Source: an uncultured Aquimarina sp. (GTDB lineage: Bacteria; Bacteroidota; Bacteroidia; Flavobacteriales; Flavobacteriaceae). From it: DNA of 64,000 bases. The stretch covers positions 1 through 64,000 of the forward strand of contig CANLYR010000011.1 in assembly GCA_947495425.1 (NCBI GenBank), read 5' to 3'. The position numbers and the translations under genes were made by a program. Position 1 is the first letter of the stretch. Every line of letters starts with the position of its first letter. Positions 12,573 to 22,287 of this stretch are shown here, piece by piece. The notes below the pieces were generated by a model, which was not told the DNA's origin, did no database searches, and saw nothing but the letters and a program-made list of their open reading frames with translations.

Positions 12573-12604
12573 AAATCCGCTGCGAGCCCGCAGCGGATTT
12601 TTTT
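12573..12604. terminator. bidirectional terminator between secDF and DUF1206 gene
   Basis: 12-bp stem AAATCCGCTGCG/CGCAGCGGATTT with A-run and T-run. Confidence 0.9.
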
Positions 12605-12641
12605 TGAAGTACATTAATCTATTAATGCTATCATGATCAAA

Positions 12642-13415
12642 TTAATCATCAAACGATCTGTATTTTGCCATGGCAAACATATAGATTCCATAGCATAAGA
12701 GACCAATCGATACCAGTGCAAATAACCATGGACCTGATGTGCTTTGTTCTAAAAAAGAAAACGCTTCTTTGGTTCCTTTTACAGCCGTAGAGGACGATAA
12801 ATTCATACCGGCTTTAATAAACGAATACGCTATAATTCCAACAACAATCCCTCTTGATATTAATCCGGCATAGCCTATTTTTTTGATCCAACTTACTTTT
12901 TTTGAATTTGACATAGCACTCAGATTAAACTTTTTAAGAAAATCGCCTTTGATTGCTTTAATAAATTGATAAATACTTTTAATACCCAGACCAATGCCGA
13001 TAATAAGTAAAATATATTTTCCCGTTGGACCATCGATTGGCATACCACTACCACCACTTGATTGCTCTTTAAAAATCTCTACAATTGCATAAATACCTAG
13101 TGCCATATATACCGCACCACTTATAAAAAAGCTTATTCTCTTAATAATTCCCTTAGTATCGTTCCCAATACCTTCTGGGTCCTGGAGACTTTGAATACAT
13201 CTCCAAAATGCATAGCAAGCCAATCCTATACCCAGAAGACCTAAAATAATTTTTCCGAAAGCCTGATTTTCTAAAAATTCGATGATTTGTAGTTTTCCGG
13301 CTTTTTGTCCACCAAGGTTAAATGCTGCCATTAGTGCTAAAATACCAGTGAGTGCATACACAACACCCTTTGCAGTATACCCTATGTGCGCCACTGTTTT
13401 TATCTTTTGATCCAT
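12642..13415 (-). CDS. DUF1206 domain membrane protein
   Basis: Repeated GY..KG.VYALTGI.A..A motifs, six predicted TM segments. Confidence 0.85.
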   Translation of the reverse strand: MDQKIKTVAHIGYTAKGVVYALTGILALMAAFNLGGQKAGKLQIIEFLENQAFGKIILGLLGIGLACYAFWRCIQSLQDPEGIGNDTKGIIKRISFFISGAVYMALGIYAIVEIFKEQSSGGSGMPIDGPTGKYILLIIGIGLGIKSIYQFIKAIKGDFLKKFNLSAMSNSKKVSWIKKIGYAGLISRGIVVGIIAYSFIKAGMNLSSSTAVKGTKEAFSFLEQSTSGPWLFALVSIGLLCYGIYMFAMAKYRSFDD

Positions 13416-13534
13416 TTCTTATACTTTTTTATTAATACAATCAAAAGATAAAACGCCTCAATATAATAGTGTGACTGTAATGAAATAATGATTGATTCAT
13501 TTCCATATAGTCAGGCTATTAATGCAGGAAAATT

Positions 13535-13640
13535 TTATGAAGCCAAGGATCGTCTATATTCTGAAGGAGTTTGCCCGACAAAATGATGTTTTGCTGTTAA
13601 ATCCTGAGCTATAAGTTATTATGATGATTTTGTAATATTT
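13535..13640 (-). pseudogene. relic of AraC-type HTH C-terminus
   Basis: ITYSSGFNSKTSFCRA in one frame, GQTPSEYRRSLAS* in the adjacent frame, together resembling the second HTH helix and C-terminus of AraC regulators. Confidence 0.7.
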
Positions 13641-13779
13641 ATATTGATGTTTAGTAAGTCTTTCTATTTCCTTTTCTGGAGTGTTTTTTGATCCTTGTTG
13701 CACATTTATTTTTGTTATAAATACTAAAAGGAACATTGTTTTCAGCACAATTTTAAACATAGGGGGATAATTCGATGTA

Positions 13780-14277
13780 TCATAATTTTGAAAAAGAAAT
13801 AGAATCTCCTGCTTTAAGATTCCATGTGTCGGTGAGTTTTGCATTTACTTCCAATACATATTGTGCAGGACCGTCAGAGGGTAATGAAGCTTCATTGAGC
13901 GGAATAGCATTTTTTTGAATACTTACTATCTTATTGTCAGCATTGATAAAAATAATATCTAAGGCAAATTCTGTGTTTTTCATATAAAAAGAGCGAGGGG
14001 CTTCCTCGGGAAATATAAACAGCATCCCTTGCTTGTCCTGCATGGATTTGCGATACATCAAACCAGTTTGAATTTGATAATCATCATCTGCAATCTCTAT
14101 ATCTAATGTAGTTATCGGGGTAGAAACCGAATCTTTTTGGGTATACAAAGAGAGCTCACCTTCTTTGGTAAACGTTACTTCCTTAACAAGGTTTTGGTTA
14201 TTCTTAGTGTCTGTTTTGCAAGAAAATATACTGAGTATAATGCAAGCTATAATTAGTAGATAGATGTTTTTTTTCAT
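13780..14277 (-). CDS. DUF192 family protein
   Basis: GLMYRKSMQDKQGMLFIFPEEAPRSFYMKNTEFALDIIFI. Confidence 0.93.
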   Translation of the reverse strand: MKKNIYLLIIACIILSIFSCKTDTKNNQNLVKEVTFTKEGELSLYTQKDSVSTPITTLDIEIADDDYQIQTGLMYRKSMQDKQGMLFIFPEEAPRSFYMKNTEFALDIIFINADNKIVSIQKNAIPLNEASLPSDGPAQYVLEVNAKLTDTWNLKAGDSISFSKL

Positions 14278-14367
14278 GGTTTTCTTCTTAGAGAAGCTAA
14301 AAGTAGATAAAAAAGTCGCTCTCCAAAAATTTGAATCACGACTTTTCTTAACTAACCAATCTTTATT

Positions 14368-15723
14368 TTAATCAGCACCCCAATCAATCTTGCGAGAAAT
14401 CATCATAATTGTTCCCAAAATTATAAACAAACCAATACTTCCTACCAATAGCGCATAATTTTCTAATTGAATAATCACAAATATGAATGTGTATAATGCA
14501 CTCAAAGAAGCAGCAATAAATCCCATAAACTTAAAACTTTTGAGTATAGCCTTGGAGTACGTTGAGATTAATAGCACTACGGCAATACCCGCAATAACAT
14601 AAGCATATAAAAAACTCGAATGTTCAGAAACAGAGATGAGTAAGGTATAAAACATAGTTAATGCCAAACCTATCATTAGATATTGAAAAGGATGGATATT
14701 TATTTTGCTTATGGTTTGAATTAAGAAGAAGACTAAAAAAGTGAGTGCAATCACTAAGTAGCCATATTTTGCAGCCCGTTCACTTTTTTGGTATTCATCT
14801 ACCGGAATAAGTAATTTAACTCCAAATGCAGATGAATCTATTTGTGGTAAATCTCCAAAAAACTCTTGCTCAAACTCTCTGTTAATTTGTAGCACTTTCC
14901 AATTTGCCTTAAAACCATTTTCTGTAATTTCTTTGGTTTTTGTATCAGGCAAATAATTCCCATTAAAACTAGGGGATGCCCAATTTGAAATAATGGAGAC
15001 ATTCGTTTCTCTTCCTACGGGAATAAAACGCAGTTGTTCACTACCATTAATACTAAGGGCTATATTGAAGTCAATAGTATTTTCTTTGGGTAATGACGCT
15101 TCTTTCAGAAATTTGGTCTCTAGTGTATTGGTGTACGATTTTTTAGTATATCGCGATCGTAGTGGATAGTTTTCTTTCCCTAATTGTAGTTCTAGATTAC
15201 TTCTAATTCCTTTTAGGTTGGTAGAATTAATAATAACAGTTGCTTTATTCCATAGAATATCTTCATCATCAATGTCTTGCGTTTCAAAACTTGGAGCAAT
15301 AAAAGAACCTTTCATGTTCATATCTGCAGTATAGACTACAGATTCGTAGATACTTCTTCCCAGTGTTTCAGACTCGATAGTAGCATTTATATCTAAGGTA
15401 TTTGGGAAGAAGAATGCATTTTTTATAGTAATGATATTTTCTTCGGTATATGATTTGGTTTTTTCATCCCAACTCTTTTTGAGGGTGTGAGTTTGGTATG
15501 GGATTTTAAGTACGGGGCCGTATAGTAATACTTCATTTCCCCATTTTTGGTTTATTTCTTTTACAACTTCTTCTTGTCTAAAAGCACGCTCTTGTATTAA
15601 GCTTTTAATATAAGATAATGGAATTAGCAATACGAGAATGAGTATACCTACCATTAGCATTCGTACGGTTATAGATGTTTTGAGCCATTGCGTAAAGGAC
15701 TTTTTTTGTTTTTTGGTTTCCAT
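14368..15723 (-). CDS. creD: CreD-family inner membrane protein
   Basis: SITVRMLMVGILILVLLIPLSYIKSLIQER; C-terminal TM block. Confidence 0.92.
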   Translation of the reverse strand: METKKQKKSFTQWLKTSITVRMLMVGILILVLLIPLSYIKSLIQERAFRQEEVVKEINQKWGNEVLLYGPVLKIPYQTHTLKKSWDEKTKSYTEENIITIKNAFFFPNTLDINATIESETLGRSIYESVVYTADMNMKGSFIAPSFETQDIDDEDILWNKATVIINSTNLKGIRSNLELQLGKENYPLRSRYTKKSYTNTLETKFLKEASLPKENTIDFNIALSINGSEQLRFIPVGRETNVSIISNWASPSFNGNYLPDTKTKEITENGFKANWKVLQINREFEQEFFGDLPQIDSSAFGVKLLIPVDEYQKSERAAKYGYLVIALTFLVFFLIQTISKINIHPFQYLMIGLALTMFYTLLISVSEHSSFLYAYVIAGIAVVLLISTYSKAILKSFKFMGFIAASLSALYTFIFVIIQLENYALLVGSIGLFIILGTIMMISRKIDWGAD

Positions 15724-15776
15724 AAGTATAAAAATTTATTGTATTTGTTTTTGTTATAAAAGGCATAGCGATATCT

Positions 15777-16427
15777 TCACTTGTCTTTTTGAAACTGTTG
15801 AATCAATTGATACGTGATGATTAAAAAAATACCAAAGCCAAGCGTAAACCCCCAAGTGTTTATATGTTGAATAGGAAATATGATTCTTTTAGCTACATCA
15901 GACAGAATTCCGACAGGGTCTTGAAGAATGTCCCAGCTGTTCCATCGTAAAACTCTACCCAGATAAATTCCAAATCCACAAAGAAGTAAAACGAGATAAG
16001 TAATGTAATTGGTATTTTGCTTTGATAACTGCTCCTCAAGTAGTTTTTGCATCATTTTTAATGAAGCAAATCCTATAATCATTCCGTTTATAGCAAAAGA
16101 TAGAATTAGTAACACATCAAACCAGACAGATTGTAGTGTACTCAATCTAATGTGTTGTAAATCGGTTAAGATATATGGTGAATTGGGTAGAAATGCTAAC
16201 CAAAATACAAATCCAGACCAGAATATAAATCGATTTGTTTTTTGGATACTCAATGCCATTGTAATTCCGTAGGGAATGCAGGCTAAAAAAAGGTTCCAAA
16301 CGAGGAACAGATAAAATATTTCATCTGTTTTTATGATCCTGATGAGCAGTACTAGTAGACTAAATGCTGTTGAAGCGATAAAGCCTTTAAAAAAAGGAGT
16401 CTGTTTGTATATGATATCCATGTTCAT
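15777..16427 (-). CDS. DUF1361 membrane protein
   Basis: FLPNSPYILTDLQHI; LGRVLRWNSWDIL. Confidence 0.88.
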   Translation of the reverse strand: MNMDIIYKQTPFFKGFIASTAFSLLVLLIRIIKTDEIFYLFLVWNLFLACIPYGITMALSIQKTNRFIFWSGFVFWLAFLPNSPYILTDLQHIRLSTLQSVWFDVLLILSFAINGMIIGFASLKMMQKLLEEQLSKQNTNYITYLVLLLCGFGIYLGRVLRWNSWDILQDPVGILSDVAKRIIFPIQHINTWGFTLGFGIFLIITYQLIQQFQKDK

Positions 16428-16433
16428 GTCTTT

Positions 16434-16742
16434 TTAGATGTACTGGTATTGATTACCTGCGATGATTGAGATATAGCCAAGCGTAATTGGGATATTGAGT
16501 AAAACGAGGAGTATCGTTGTGAGGTTTTCTTTGTAATACTGATGATTAATAATTGAATTAGCTAGCAGACCTATAAGCGTAATTCCGTTTAGGACAGAAG
16601 CAATAAGCACGTAACAAAAGCCAATTTGTAACAAAACATTAGATCCAAAAATCAAAAATAGGAGTAGTAGCATTGTGCCCAATAAAAAGCTTATGGTTGC
16701 TATGCGCAATGCGTTTTTGTTTATAGGTTGTATAGTATTCAT
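16434..16742 (-). CDS. hypothetical small membrane protein
   Basis: Internal Met (codon 41 of the track ORF) overlaps the stop of the upstream gene (ATGA-type), indicating translational coupling; three to four TM segments. Confidence 0.65.
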   Translation of the reverse strand: MNTIQPINKNALRIATISFLLGTMLLLLFLIFGSNVLLQIGFCYVLIASVLNGITLIGLLANSIINHQYYKENLTTILLVLLNIPITLGYISIIAGNQYQYI

Positions 16743-17200
16743 AAGGATGTGATTAAAAATGTATTTTGTATTTTTTGTAAAGGTTGTCCTAATAGTTTCT
16801 TGTAATCCAGCTGATAAAAAGGGTATGCTGATTTTCCTTTTTGAAATGCTTTTTTGAAGCACCTAATCTGATCAGGGTAGAGTAGAGTACCTAAAAAAAT
16901 GACAAGAAATAGATACATACTTTTTTTACCGTTACCCAATAGATAGTATTGCATAGCGATTTCTTCTGAAACCGAAATTCCAGTATTGGTTAACACATGA
17001 AAAGCATCGTGATTTTCGAGTTTAGGTTGCGGGCTGAAATTATATTTGATTAAAAAACATCCCAAATGAAATCCTAAACTATCTCTTGGGTATTGAATAA
17101 GTGTTTTTGATGTAATATCCCAAGGGGTGTTCTTTTTAAACCATTTCTGGTAAGGTTTTTTACTCCACTCATATATCGTTTCTAAAATAAATGCTCTCAT
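16739..17200 (-). CDS. Coq4-like protein
   Basis: ENHDAFHVLTNTGISVSEEIAMQYYLLGNG resembles the HDxxH...E Coq4 motif. Confidence 0.65.
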   Translation of the reverse strand: MRAFILETIYEWSKKPYQKWFKKNTPWDITSKTLIQYPRDSLGFHLGCFLIKYNFSPQPKLENHDAFHVLTNTGISVSEEIAMQYYLLGNGKKSMYLFLVIFLGTLLYPDQIRCFKKAFQKGKSAYPFYQLDYKKLLGQPLQKIQNTFLITSL

Positions 17201-17216
17201 AAATCTCTTTTAAAAG

Positions 17217-17235
17217 TACTTTGAATTTCAAAGTA
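17217..17235. promoter_or_regulatory. palindromic operator candidate
   Basis: TACTTTGAATTTCAAAGTA, perfect palindrome, 16 bp upstream of the start at 17200. Confidence 0.75.
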
Positions 17236-17254
17236 AAATGATAAAAAAATATAG

Positions 17255-17548
17255 TTATTGTTTTAGTAGCTTTTCAATAGCTTCAACATGTTTTTTAAAT
17301 GCCTCACGTCCTTTTTTTGTTGCACTATATCTTGTGTTTGGTTTTCGGCCTATAAATGATTTTTCGACGATAATATATTCCTCTTTTTCCAAAGCTTTAG
17401 TGTGGCTAGCAAGATTGCCATCAGTCGCACCAAGAAGTTCTTTTAGCATTTTAAAATCAGCAAATTCATTAACCACTAATATCGACATGATTCCTAATCG
17501 AATTCGATGATCAAAAGCTTTGTTTATGTTGTGTATTATATTTTTCAT
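17255..17548 (-). CDS. winged-helix transcriptional regulator (MarR/ArsR-like)
   Basis: RLGIMSILVVNEFADFKMLKELLGATDGNLASHTKALEKEEYIIVEKSFIGRKPNTRYSATKKGREAF. Confidence 0.9.
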   Translation of the reverse strand: MKNIIHNINKAFDHRIRLGIMSILVVNEFADFKMLKELLGATDGNLASHTKALEKEEYIIVEKSFIGRKPNTRYSATKKGREAFKKHVEAIEKLLKQ

Positions 17549-17605
17549 TCTTGTTTCCGCCTATGCGAAAATCCTTTTAAATTATTAGCAAGTATCTATG
17601 CCATG

Positions 17606-18211
17606 TTATCGATCGTGATTGAGATAGATCAAGCTTCCATAAATAATATGCATGACTCCAAATCCAAGGACCCAAAACCAAAATCCATAACCAGGATACA
17701 CTGCACAGATCAAACCTAATATTATTTCTGCATATCCCAAATATTTTACATTACCAATAGTATATTTTGATGCATTTACTAATGCGAGTCCATAAAAAAT
17801 AAGCATTAATGATCCTGTAAGGCCATAATGATGACTAGAAATTTTTATGAGAATATAAATACCTCCTGTAATCAATGGTATCAGAAAAGCAGTAAGTAAT
17901 CTTTTAGAAGTACCATTCCATAAGGTTTCCTTATTTTTTTTGGCTTTTCTTGTACTTAGCCAAATAGCGGTAGCAATGCTCAGTACAGCAACAGCAAGTA
18001 GGTCAAACAAAATATAGTTGAATGTTCTACTATCAAGAATTAAATATTCTCTACCACTGATACTTACAAGGTAATAGGCTATGGCGGCTCCTATTAAGGC
18101 ATAGATTCCTGCCATGATTCCTGATAAACCACTTAGAGAGAAAAAGCGTGATGATTTGTTCATCAAGTCTTTGATCTCGGTAATATCTTTTAAATATTCT
18201 TCTGCGCTCAT
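17606..18211 (-). CDS. hypothetical multi-TM membrane protein of the regulator/creD cluster
   Basis: Six TM segments; cotranscribed orientation with the regulator. Confidence 0.7.
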   Translation of the reverse strand: MSAEEYLKDITEIKDLMNKSSRFFSLSGLSGIMAGIYALIGAAIAYYLVSISGREYLILDSRTFNYILFDLLAVAVLSIATAIWLSTRKAKKNKETLWNGTSKRLLTAFLIPLITGGIYILIKISSHHYGLTGSLMLIFYGLALVNASKYTIGNVKYLGYAEIILGLICAVYPGYGFWFWVLGFGVMHIIYGSLIYLNHDR

Positions 18212-18219
18212 TTTTAAAG

Positions 18220-18238
18220 TACTTTGAAATACAAAGTA
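18220..18238. promoter_or_regulatory. palindromic operator candidate
   Basis: TACTTTGAAATACAAAGTA, same arms as 17217-17235. Confidence 0.75.
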
Positions 18239-18306
18239 AAATTAAAATATTGAGATGTGCAAATGATTTTTTATAATTAGTGATTACAAAATCCTATTTT
18301 TGAGCT

Positions 18307-18669
18307 ATGAACCCTGCAGAAGAATATATCTTAAGACAAGCTGAACCTTTTAAAACAATAGTATTGCATGTACAGGTACTTATAGAAAATACTATTCCTT
18401 CAGTAGCATTGAAGTATAAGTACAAAATACCATTTTATTACATAGAGGAAAGGCCTTTTTGTTATCTCAATGTTGTCGCCAAAAAAGGATATGTTGATGT
18501 AGGATTCTGGAATGCAGGACATATCACGGTACACCTAGAACACATGACAACCGCAGGTCGTAAAGTAATGAAATCACTACGATACTTTGATATAGAAGAC
18601 ATCAACGAAACTATTTTAATTGAAGTTTTGCAAAATGCTTACGAAGTAAAAGACAAGAAGTTTTATTAG
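18307..18669 (+). CDS. DUF1801 domain protein
   Basis: YKYKIPFYYIEERPFCYLNVVAKKGYVDVGFWNG-like core. Confidence 0.85.
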   Translation: MNPAEEYILRQAEPFKTIVLHVQVLIENTIPSVALKYKYKIPFYYIEERPFCYLNVVAKKGYVDVGFWNAGHITVHLEHMTTAGRKVMKSLRYFDIEDINETILIEVLQNAYEVKDKKFY

Positions 18670-18672
18670 GTG

Positions 18673-19491
18673 TTATAACGTATTTACAGTCTGCCTAATG
18701 GCAACCAAATTACTTAATAGTTTTTCTAAATATTGAAGATCTAGCATATTAGCGCCGTCACTCTTTGCAGTAGCGGGGTCAAAATGAGTTTCAATAAATA
18801 AGCCATCAACTCCTGTTGCTATTCCTGCACGAGCAATAGTTTCAATCATATCAGGTCTTCCTCCAGTGACTCCACTAGATTGATTAGGTTGTTGTAAAGA
18901 GTGTGTGACATCAAGAACGGTGGTTCCATATTGTTTCATGGTAGGGATTCCTCTAAAATCTACGATCATATCCTGGTACCCAAACATGGTACCTCGATCT
19001 GTGATCATTGCATTATCATTACCGCTATCCTTTACTTTTTTTACGGCATGTTGCATTGCTTCCGGACTCATAAATTGTCCTTTCTTTAGGTTTACCGTTT
19101 TACCCGTTTTTGCTGCGGCAACTACAAGATCTGTTTGGCGTACTAAAAATGCTGGAATCTGTAAAATATCAACATATGCTGCCGCCATTGCTGCATCTTC
19201 ATTTTCATGTATATCAGTTACTGTAGGAACTTCAAAAGTCTCCCCAACTTTGCGTAAAATTTTCAATGCTTTTTCATTGCCAATTCCTGTAAAACTATCA
19301 ATACGACTACGATTTGCCTTTTTAAAAGATCCTTTAAAAACATACGGTATTTTTAAATCTGATGTAATTTCGACTACGCGCTCTGCAATTCGTAATGCCA
19401 TTTCTTCACTTTCTATGGCGCAAGGACCAGCAAGAAGAAAGAAATTATTAGCGTCGAGATGGTTTAAATTTGGTATGTTTTTTAGTTGCAT
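18673..19491 (-). CDS. kdsA: 3-deoxy-8-phosphooctulonate synthase
   Basis: FLLAGPCAIESEEMAL; FKGSFKKANRSRIDSFTGIG; DRGTMFGYQDMIVDFRG. Confidence 0.97.
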   Translation of the reverse strand: MQLKNIPNLNHLDANNFFLLAGPCAIESEEMALRIAERVVEITSDLKIPYVFKGSFKKANRSRIDSFTGIGNEKALKILRKVGETFEVPTVTDIHENEDAAMAAAYVDILQIPAFLVRQTDLVVAAAKTGKTVNLKKGQFMSPEAMQHAVKKVKDSGNDNAMITDRGTMFGYQDMIVDFRGIPTMKQYGTTVLDVTHSLQQPNQSSGVTGGRPDMIETIARAGIATGVDGLFIETHFDPATAKSDGANMLDLQYLEKLLSNLVAIRQTVNTL

Positions 19492-19627
19492 GACAGGCGA
19501 TATTTAAGACAACAAAGATAGAAGTTTTATGATGAGAATTAATGCAAAAGGGGTAAAGAGTTTTCAAACCAATGTTATAGGTTTTTAAATAACAAGCAAA
19601 TTATAGGTAATCTGTCAAAATAACTCG

Positions 19628-19635
19628 TACCTTTG
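19628..19635 (+). promoter_or_regulatory. putative -7 element upstream of typA
   Basis: TACCTTTG. Confidence 0.5.
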
Positions 19636-19657
19636 CAGCCTTAAAAATGAGGCGTTT

Positions 19658-21457
19658 ATGACAGCTATAAAAAACATTGCGATAATTGCACACGTAGATC
19701 ACGGTAAAACTACATTGGTAGATAAAATCATGTACCACTGTCAATTATTTCGTGAAAATGAAAACACAGGTGATTTAATCCTGGATAATAATGATTTAGA
19801 GCGTGAAAGAGGAATTACAATTACGTCAAAAAACGTATCGGTAATTTATAAGGACACCAAAATTAATATTATTGATACTCCTGGTCACGCCGATTTTGGA
19901 GGAGAAGTAGAGCGTGTACTCAATATGGCAGATGGAGTACTACTTCTTGTAGATGCTTTTGAAGGACCTATGCCACAAACACGCTTTGTATTGCAAAAGG
20001 CAATCGATCTTGGATTAAAGCCTTGCGTAGTCATAAATAAAGTAGATAAGGAGAATTGTACCCCTGATGAGGTACATGAAAAAGTATTTGACTTGATGTT
20101 TGAGTTAGGCGCAGAAGAATGGCAGTTAGATTTCCCTACAGTGTATGGTTCTGCAAAGAACAACTGGATGAGTGATGATTGGAAGAATGAAACAGATAAT
20201 ATCGAGCCATTATTAGATATGGTTATCGAACATATTCCTGCTCCAAAAATTGAAGAAGGTACGACGCAAATGTTGATCACTTCTTTAGATTTTTCTTCAT
20301 TTACTGGTCGTATTGCGATTGGTCGTCTTCAACGAGGAACATTAACAGAAGGAATGCAAGTATCTTTGGTAAAACGTGATGGAACAATCAAGAAGTCAAA
20401 AATTAAAGAGCTCCATACGTTTGAAGGATTAGGAAGGATGAAAGTAGAGACGGTTGAAGCTGGTGATATTTGTGCTTTGGTAGGACTTGAAGGCTTTGAG
20501 ATTGGTGATACTGTTGCCGATATTGAAAATCCTGAAGGATTGAAGACAATAGCTATCGATGAGCCTACCATGAGTATGTTATTCACGATTAACGATTCAC
20601 CTTTCTTTGGTAAAGATGGTAAATTTGTAACCTCTAGACATATTAAAGAAAGATTAGCAAAAGAGCTGGAAAAAAACCTTGCACTACGCGTAAATGACAC
20701 AGATAGTGCTGATAAATTTTTAGTATTTGGTAGAGGAGTATTGCACTTATCAGTACTTATAGAAACGATGAGACGTGAGGGCTATGAACTACAAATCGGT
20801 CAGCCACAAGTTATCATAAAAGAGATCGATGGTGTTAAATGTGAACCTATCGAGGAGTTAACTATAGATTTACCTGAAAGCGTTTCAGGGAAAGCGGTAG
20901 AGATGGTGACAATGCGCAAAGGGGAGATGCTTAGTATGGAAGCCAAAGGCGATCGCATGGTTTGTGAATTTATGATTCCATCCAGAGGAATTATAGGGTT
21001 GCGTAATCAGTTGCTTACGGCTACGGCAGGAGAGGCAATCATGGCGCACCGTTTTAAGGAATACCAACCGCTAAAAGGAGATATCCCAGGACGTATCAAC
21101 GGCTCTCTTGTCTCTATGGAGAAAGGATCGGCAATACCTTATTCTATAGATAAACTTCAGGATAGAGGAAAATTCTTTGTAGATCCGGGAGAAGATATTT
21201 ATGAAGGTCAGGTGATCGGAGAGAATTCTCGAGGTGATGATATGACGGTTAATATTACTAAAACTAAGAAATTATCCAATGTACGTTCTTCAGGAGCTGA
21301 TGATAAAGCCAAAATTGTACCAGCCATCAAGTTTTCATTAGAAGAGGCTTTAGAATATATACAAAAGGATGAATATGTTGAGGTTACTCCTAATCATCTA
21401 AGATTAAGAAAAGTATTTCTTACCGAAGTTGAACGTAAGCGAAATAAAATCGTTTAG
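19658..21457 (+). CDS. typA: translational GTPase TypA/BipA
   Basis: NIAIIAHVDHGKTTLVDKI; RERGITITSKN; DTPGHADFGGEVERVL. Confidence 0.98.
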   Translation: MTAIKNIAIIAHVDHGKTTLVDKIMYHCQLFRENENTGDLILDNNDLERERGITITSKNVSVIYKDTKINIIDTPGHADFGGEVERVLNMADGVLLLVDAFEGPMPQTRFVLQKAIDLGLKPCVVINKVDKENCTPDEVHEKVFDLMFELGAEEWQLDFPTVYGSAKNNWMSDDWKNETDNIEPLLDMVIEHIPAPKIEEGTTQMLITSLDFSSFTGRIAIGRLQRGTLTEGMQVSLVKRDGTIKKSKIKELHTFEGLGRMKVETVEAGDICALVGLEGFEIGDTVADIENPEGLKTIAIDEPTMSMLFTINDSPFFGKDGKFVTSRHIKERLAKELEKNLALRVNDTDSADKFLVFGRGVLHLSVLIETMRREGYELQIGQPQVIIKEIDGVKCEPIEELTIDLPESVSGKAVEMVTMRKGEMLSMEAKGDRMVCEFMIPSRGIIGLRNQLLTATAGEAIMAHRFKEYQPLKGDIPGRINGSLVSMEKGSAIPYSIDKLQDRGKFFVDPGEDIYEGQVIGENSRGDDMTVNITKTKKLSNVRSSGADDKAKIVPAIKFSLEEALEYIQKDEYVEVTPNHLRLRKVFLTEVERKRNKIV

Positions 21458-21480
21458 TATTAATTTTGATATTCAAAATA

Positions 21481-21507
21481 AAAACCCCGAGCAATGTTCG
21501 GGGTTTT
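21481..21507 (+). terminator. typA terminator
   Basis: AAAACCCCGA/TCGGGGTTTT stem. Confidence 0.85.
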
Positions 21508-21621
21508 GTATTACATCTGATTTATGTGGATTCTAAATTTTTTAGAATCTTTTATAGAAATGGTTTAAACTAAACTGTTGTAATCTGAAGATAATTTAAA
21601 CTACTTCATTATAAAGAAATG

Positions 21622-21720
21622 CTACTTTCTCATAGCATACTTACTGGCAGCAGGTAAATTTTTTAAAAAAATCTTTAGCGCCTTGAGGTCTAAGATCATA
21701 ATTCCATAAAATAATTTCAT
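21622..21720 (-). CDS. possible 32-aa small protein MKLFYGIMILDLKALKIFLKNLPAASKYAMRK
   Basis: ATG-initiated uninterrupted short ORF in otherwise unassigned DNA; amphipathic, basic C-terminus; below the ORF-track length cutoff. Confidence 0.35.
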   Translation of the reverse strand: MKLFYGIMILDLKALKIFLKNLPAASKYAMRK

Positions 21721-21886
21721 AAGCCTATTTTTTTAAGTGAAACGTATAAATATCCATTATTAACCTTAAGATACGATAAGATTTGGATTTAACCATATCA
21801 TAATCAAAGTTTTATAAAAATATTAAGAGGTGTTGAAATGTTAATGTATTGGACTATGCTTAGAGTTTTGAGTAGTAAAAAAATAA

Positions 21887-22030
21887 TCCCGAGTTGGGGC
21901 TCGGGACTTTGTCGATATTTTGGGGTATGAATTGGGGCTAACTCAAATATCTTGGGGTAATCAATGCACTCAAGGTAATTTCAAATTTGGGGCGAAATAC
22001 CAATAATGATTTCTTTAATTCTATACTACA
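21887..22030 (-). ncRNA. putative small RNA, copy 1 of tandem pair
   Basis: Minus-strand TACATTTG (22029-22036), conserved body, terminator stem TCCCGAG/CTCGGGA then ATTATTTTTTT. Confidence 0.55.
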
Positions 22031-22149
22031 AATGTAAGAAAAAATAGCCTACATGAACTTGTAAAAAGCAACAAATAATCGGTAAAAAGCAATTTATTAA
22101 CGATTAAGTGTATTTTTTTAGAGAATTTTTGAATAGATGTATAAAAAAA

Positions 22150-22287
22150 TCCCGAGAGGGGGCTCGGGACTTTTGTCGATATTTTGGGGATGAATTGGGG
22201 CTAACTCAAATATCTTGGCGTAATGTATTGCGGCTTTTCAATTTTGGTGCAAATTGACATTAATTTTTTCTTTAACTTTATATTACA
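22150..22287 (-). ncRNA. putative small RNA, copy 2 of tandem pair
   Basis: Minus-strand TACATTTG (22286-22293), conserved body, terminator stem then ATTTTTTTAT. Confidence 0.55.

Noticed and set aside
13554-13844. 96-aa minus-strand ORF as a real gene
   Set aside because: Start lies inside the DUF192 gene and the end is an AraC HTH relic in a broken frame; a shorter start at 13760 cannot be excluded.
18905-19507. 200-aa plus-strand ORF
   Set aside because: Antisense to kdsA in full; codon mirror of a strongly supported gene.
22173-22253. Conserved plus-strand ATGAATTGGGGCTAA (MNWG*) and copy-2 19-codon minus ORF MSICTKIEKPQYITPRYLS inside the tandem units
   Set aside because: The four-codon ORF follows from overall nucleotide conservation and the 19-codon ORF is interrupted in copy 1, so peptides are less likely than RNA.
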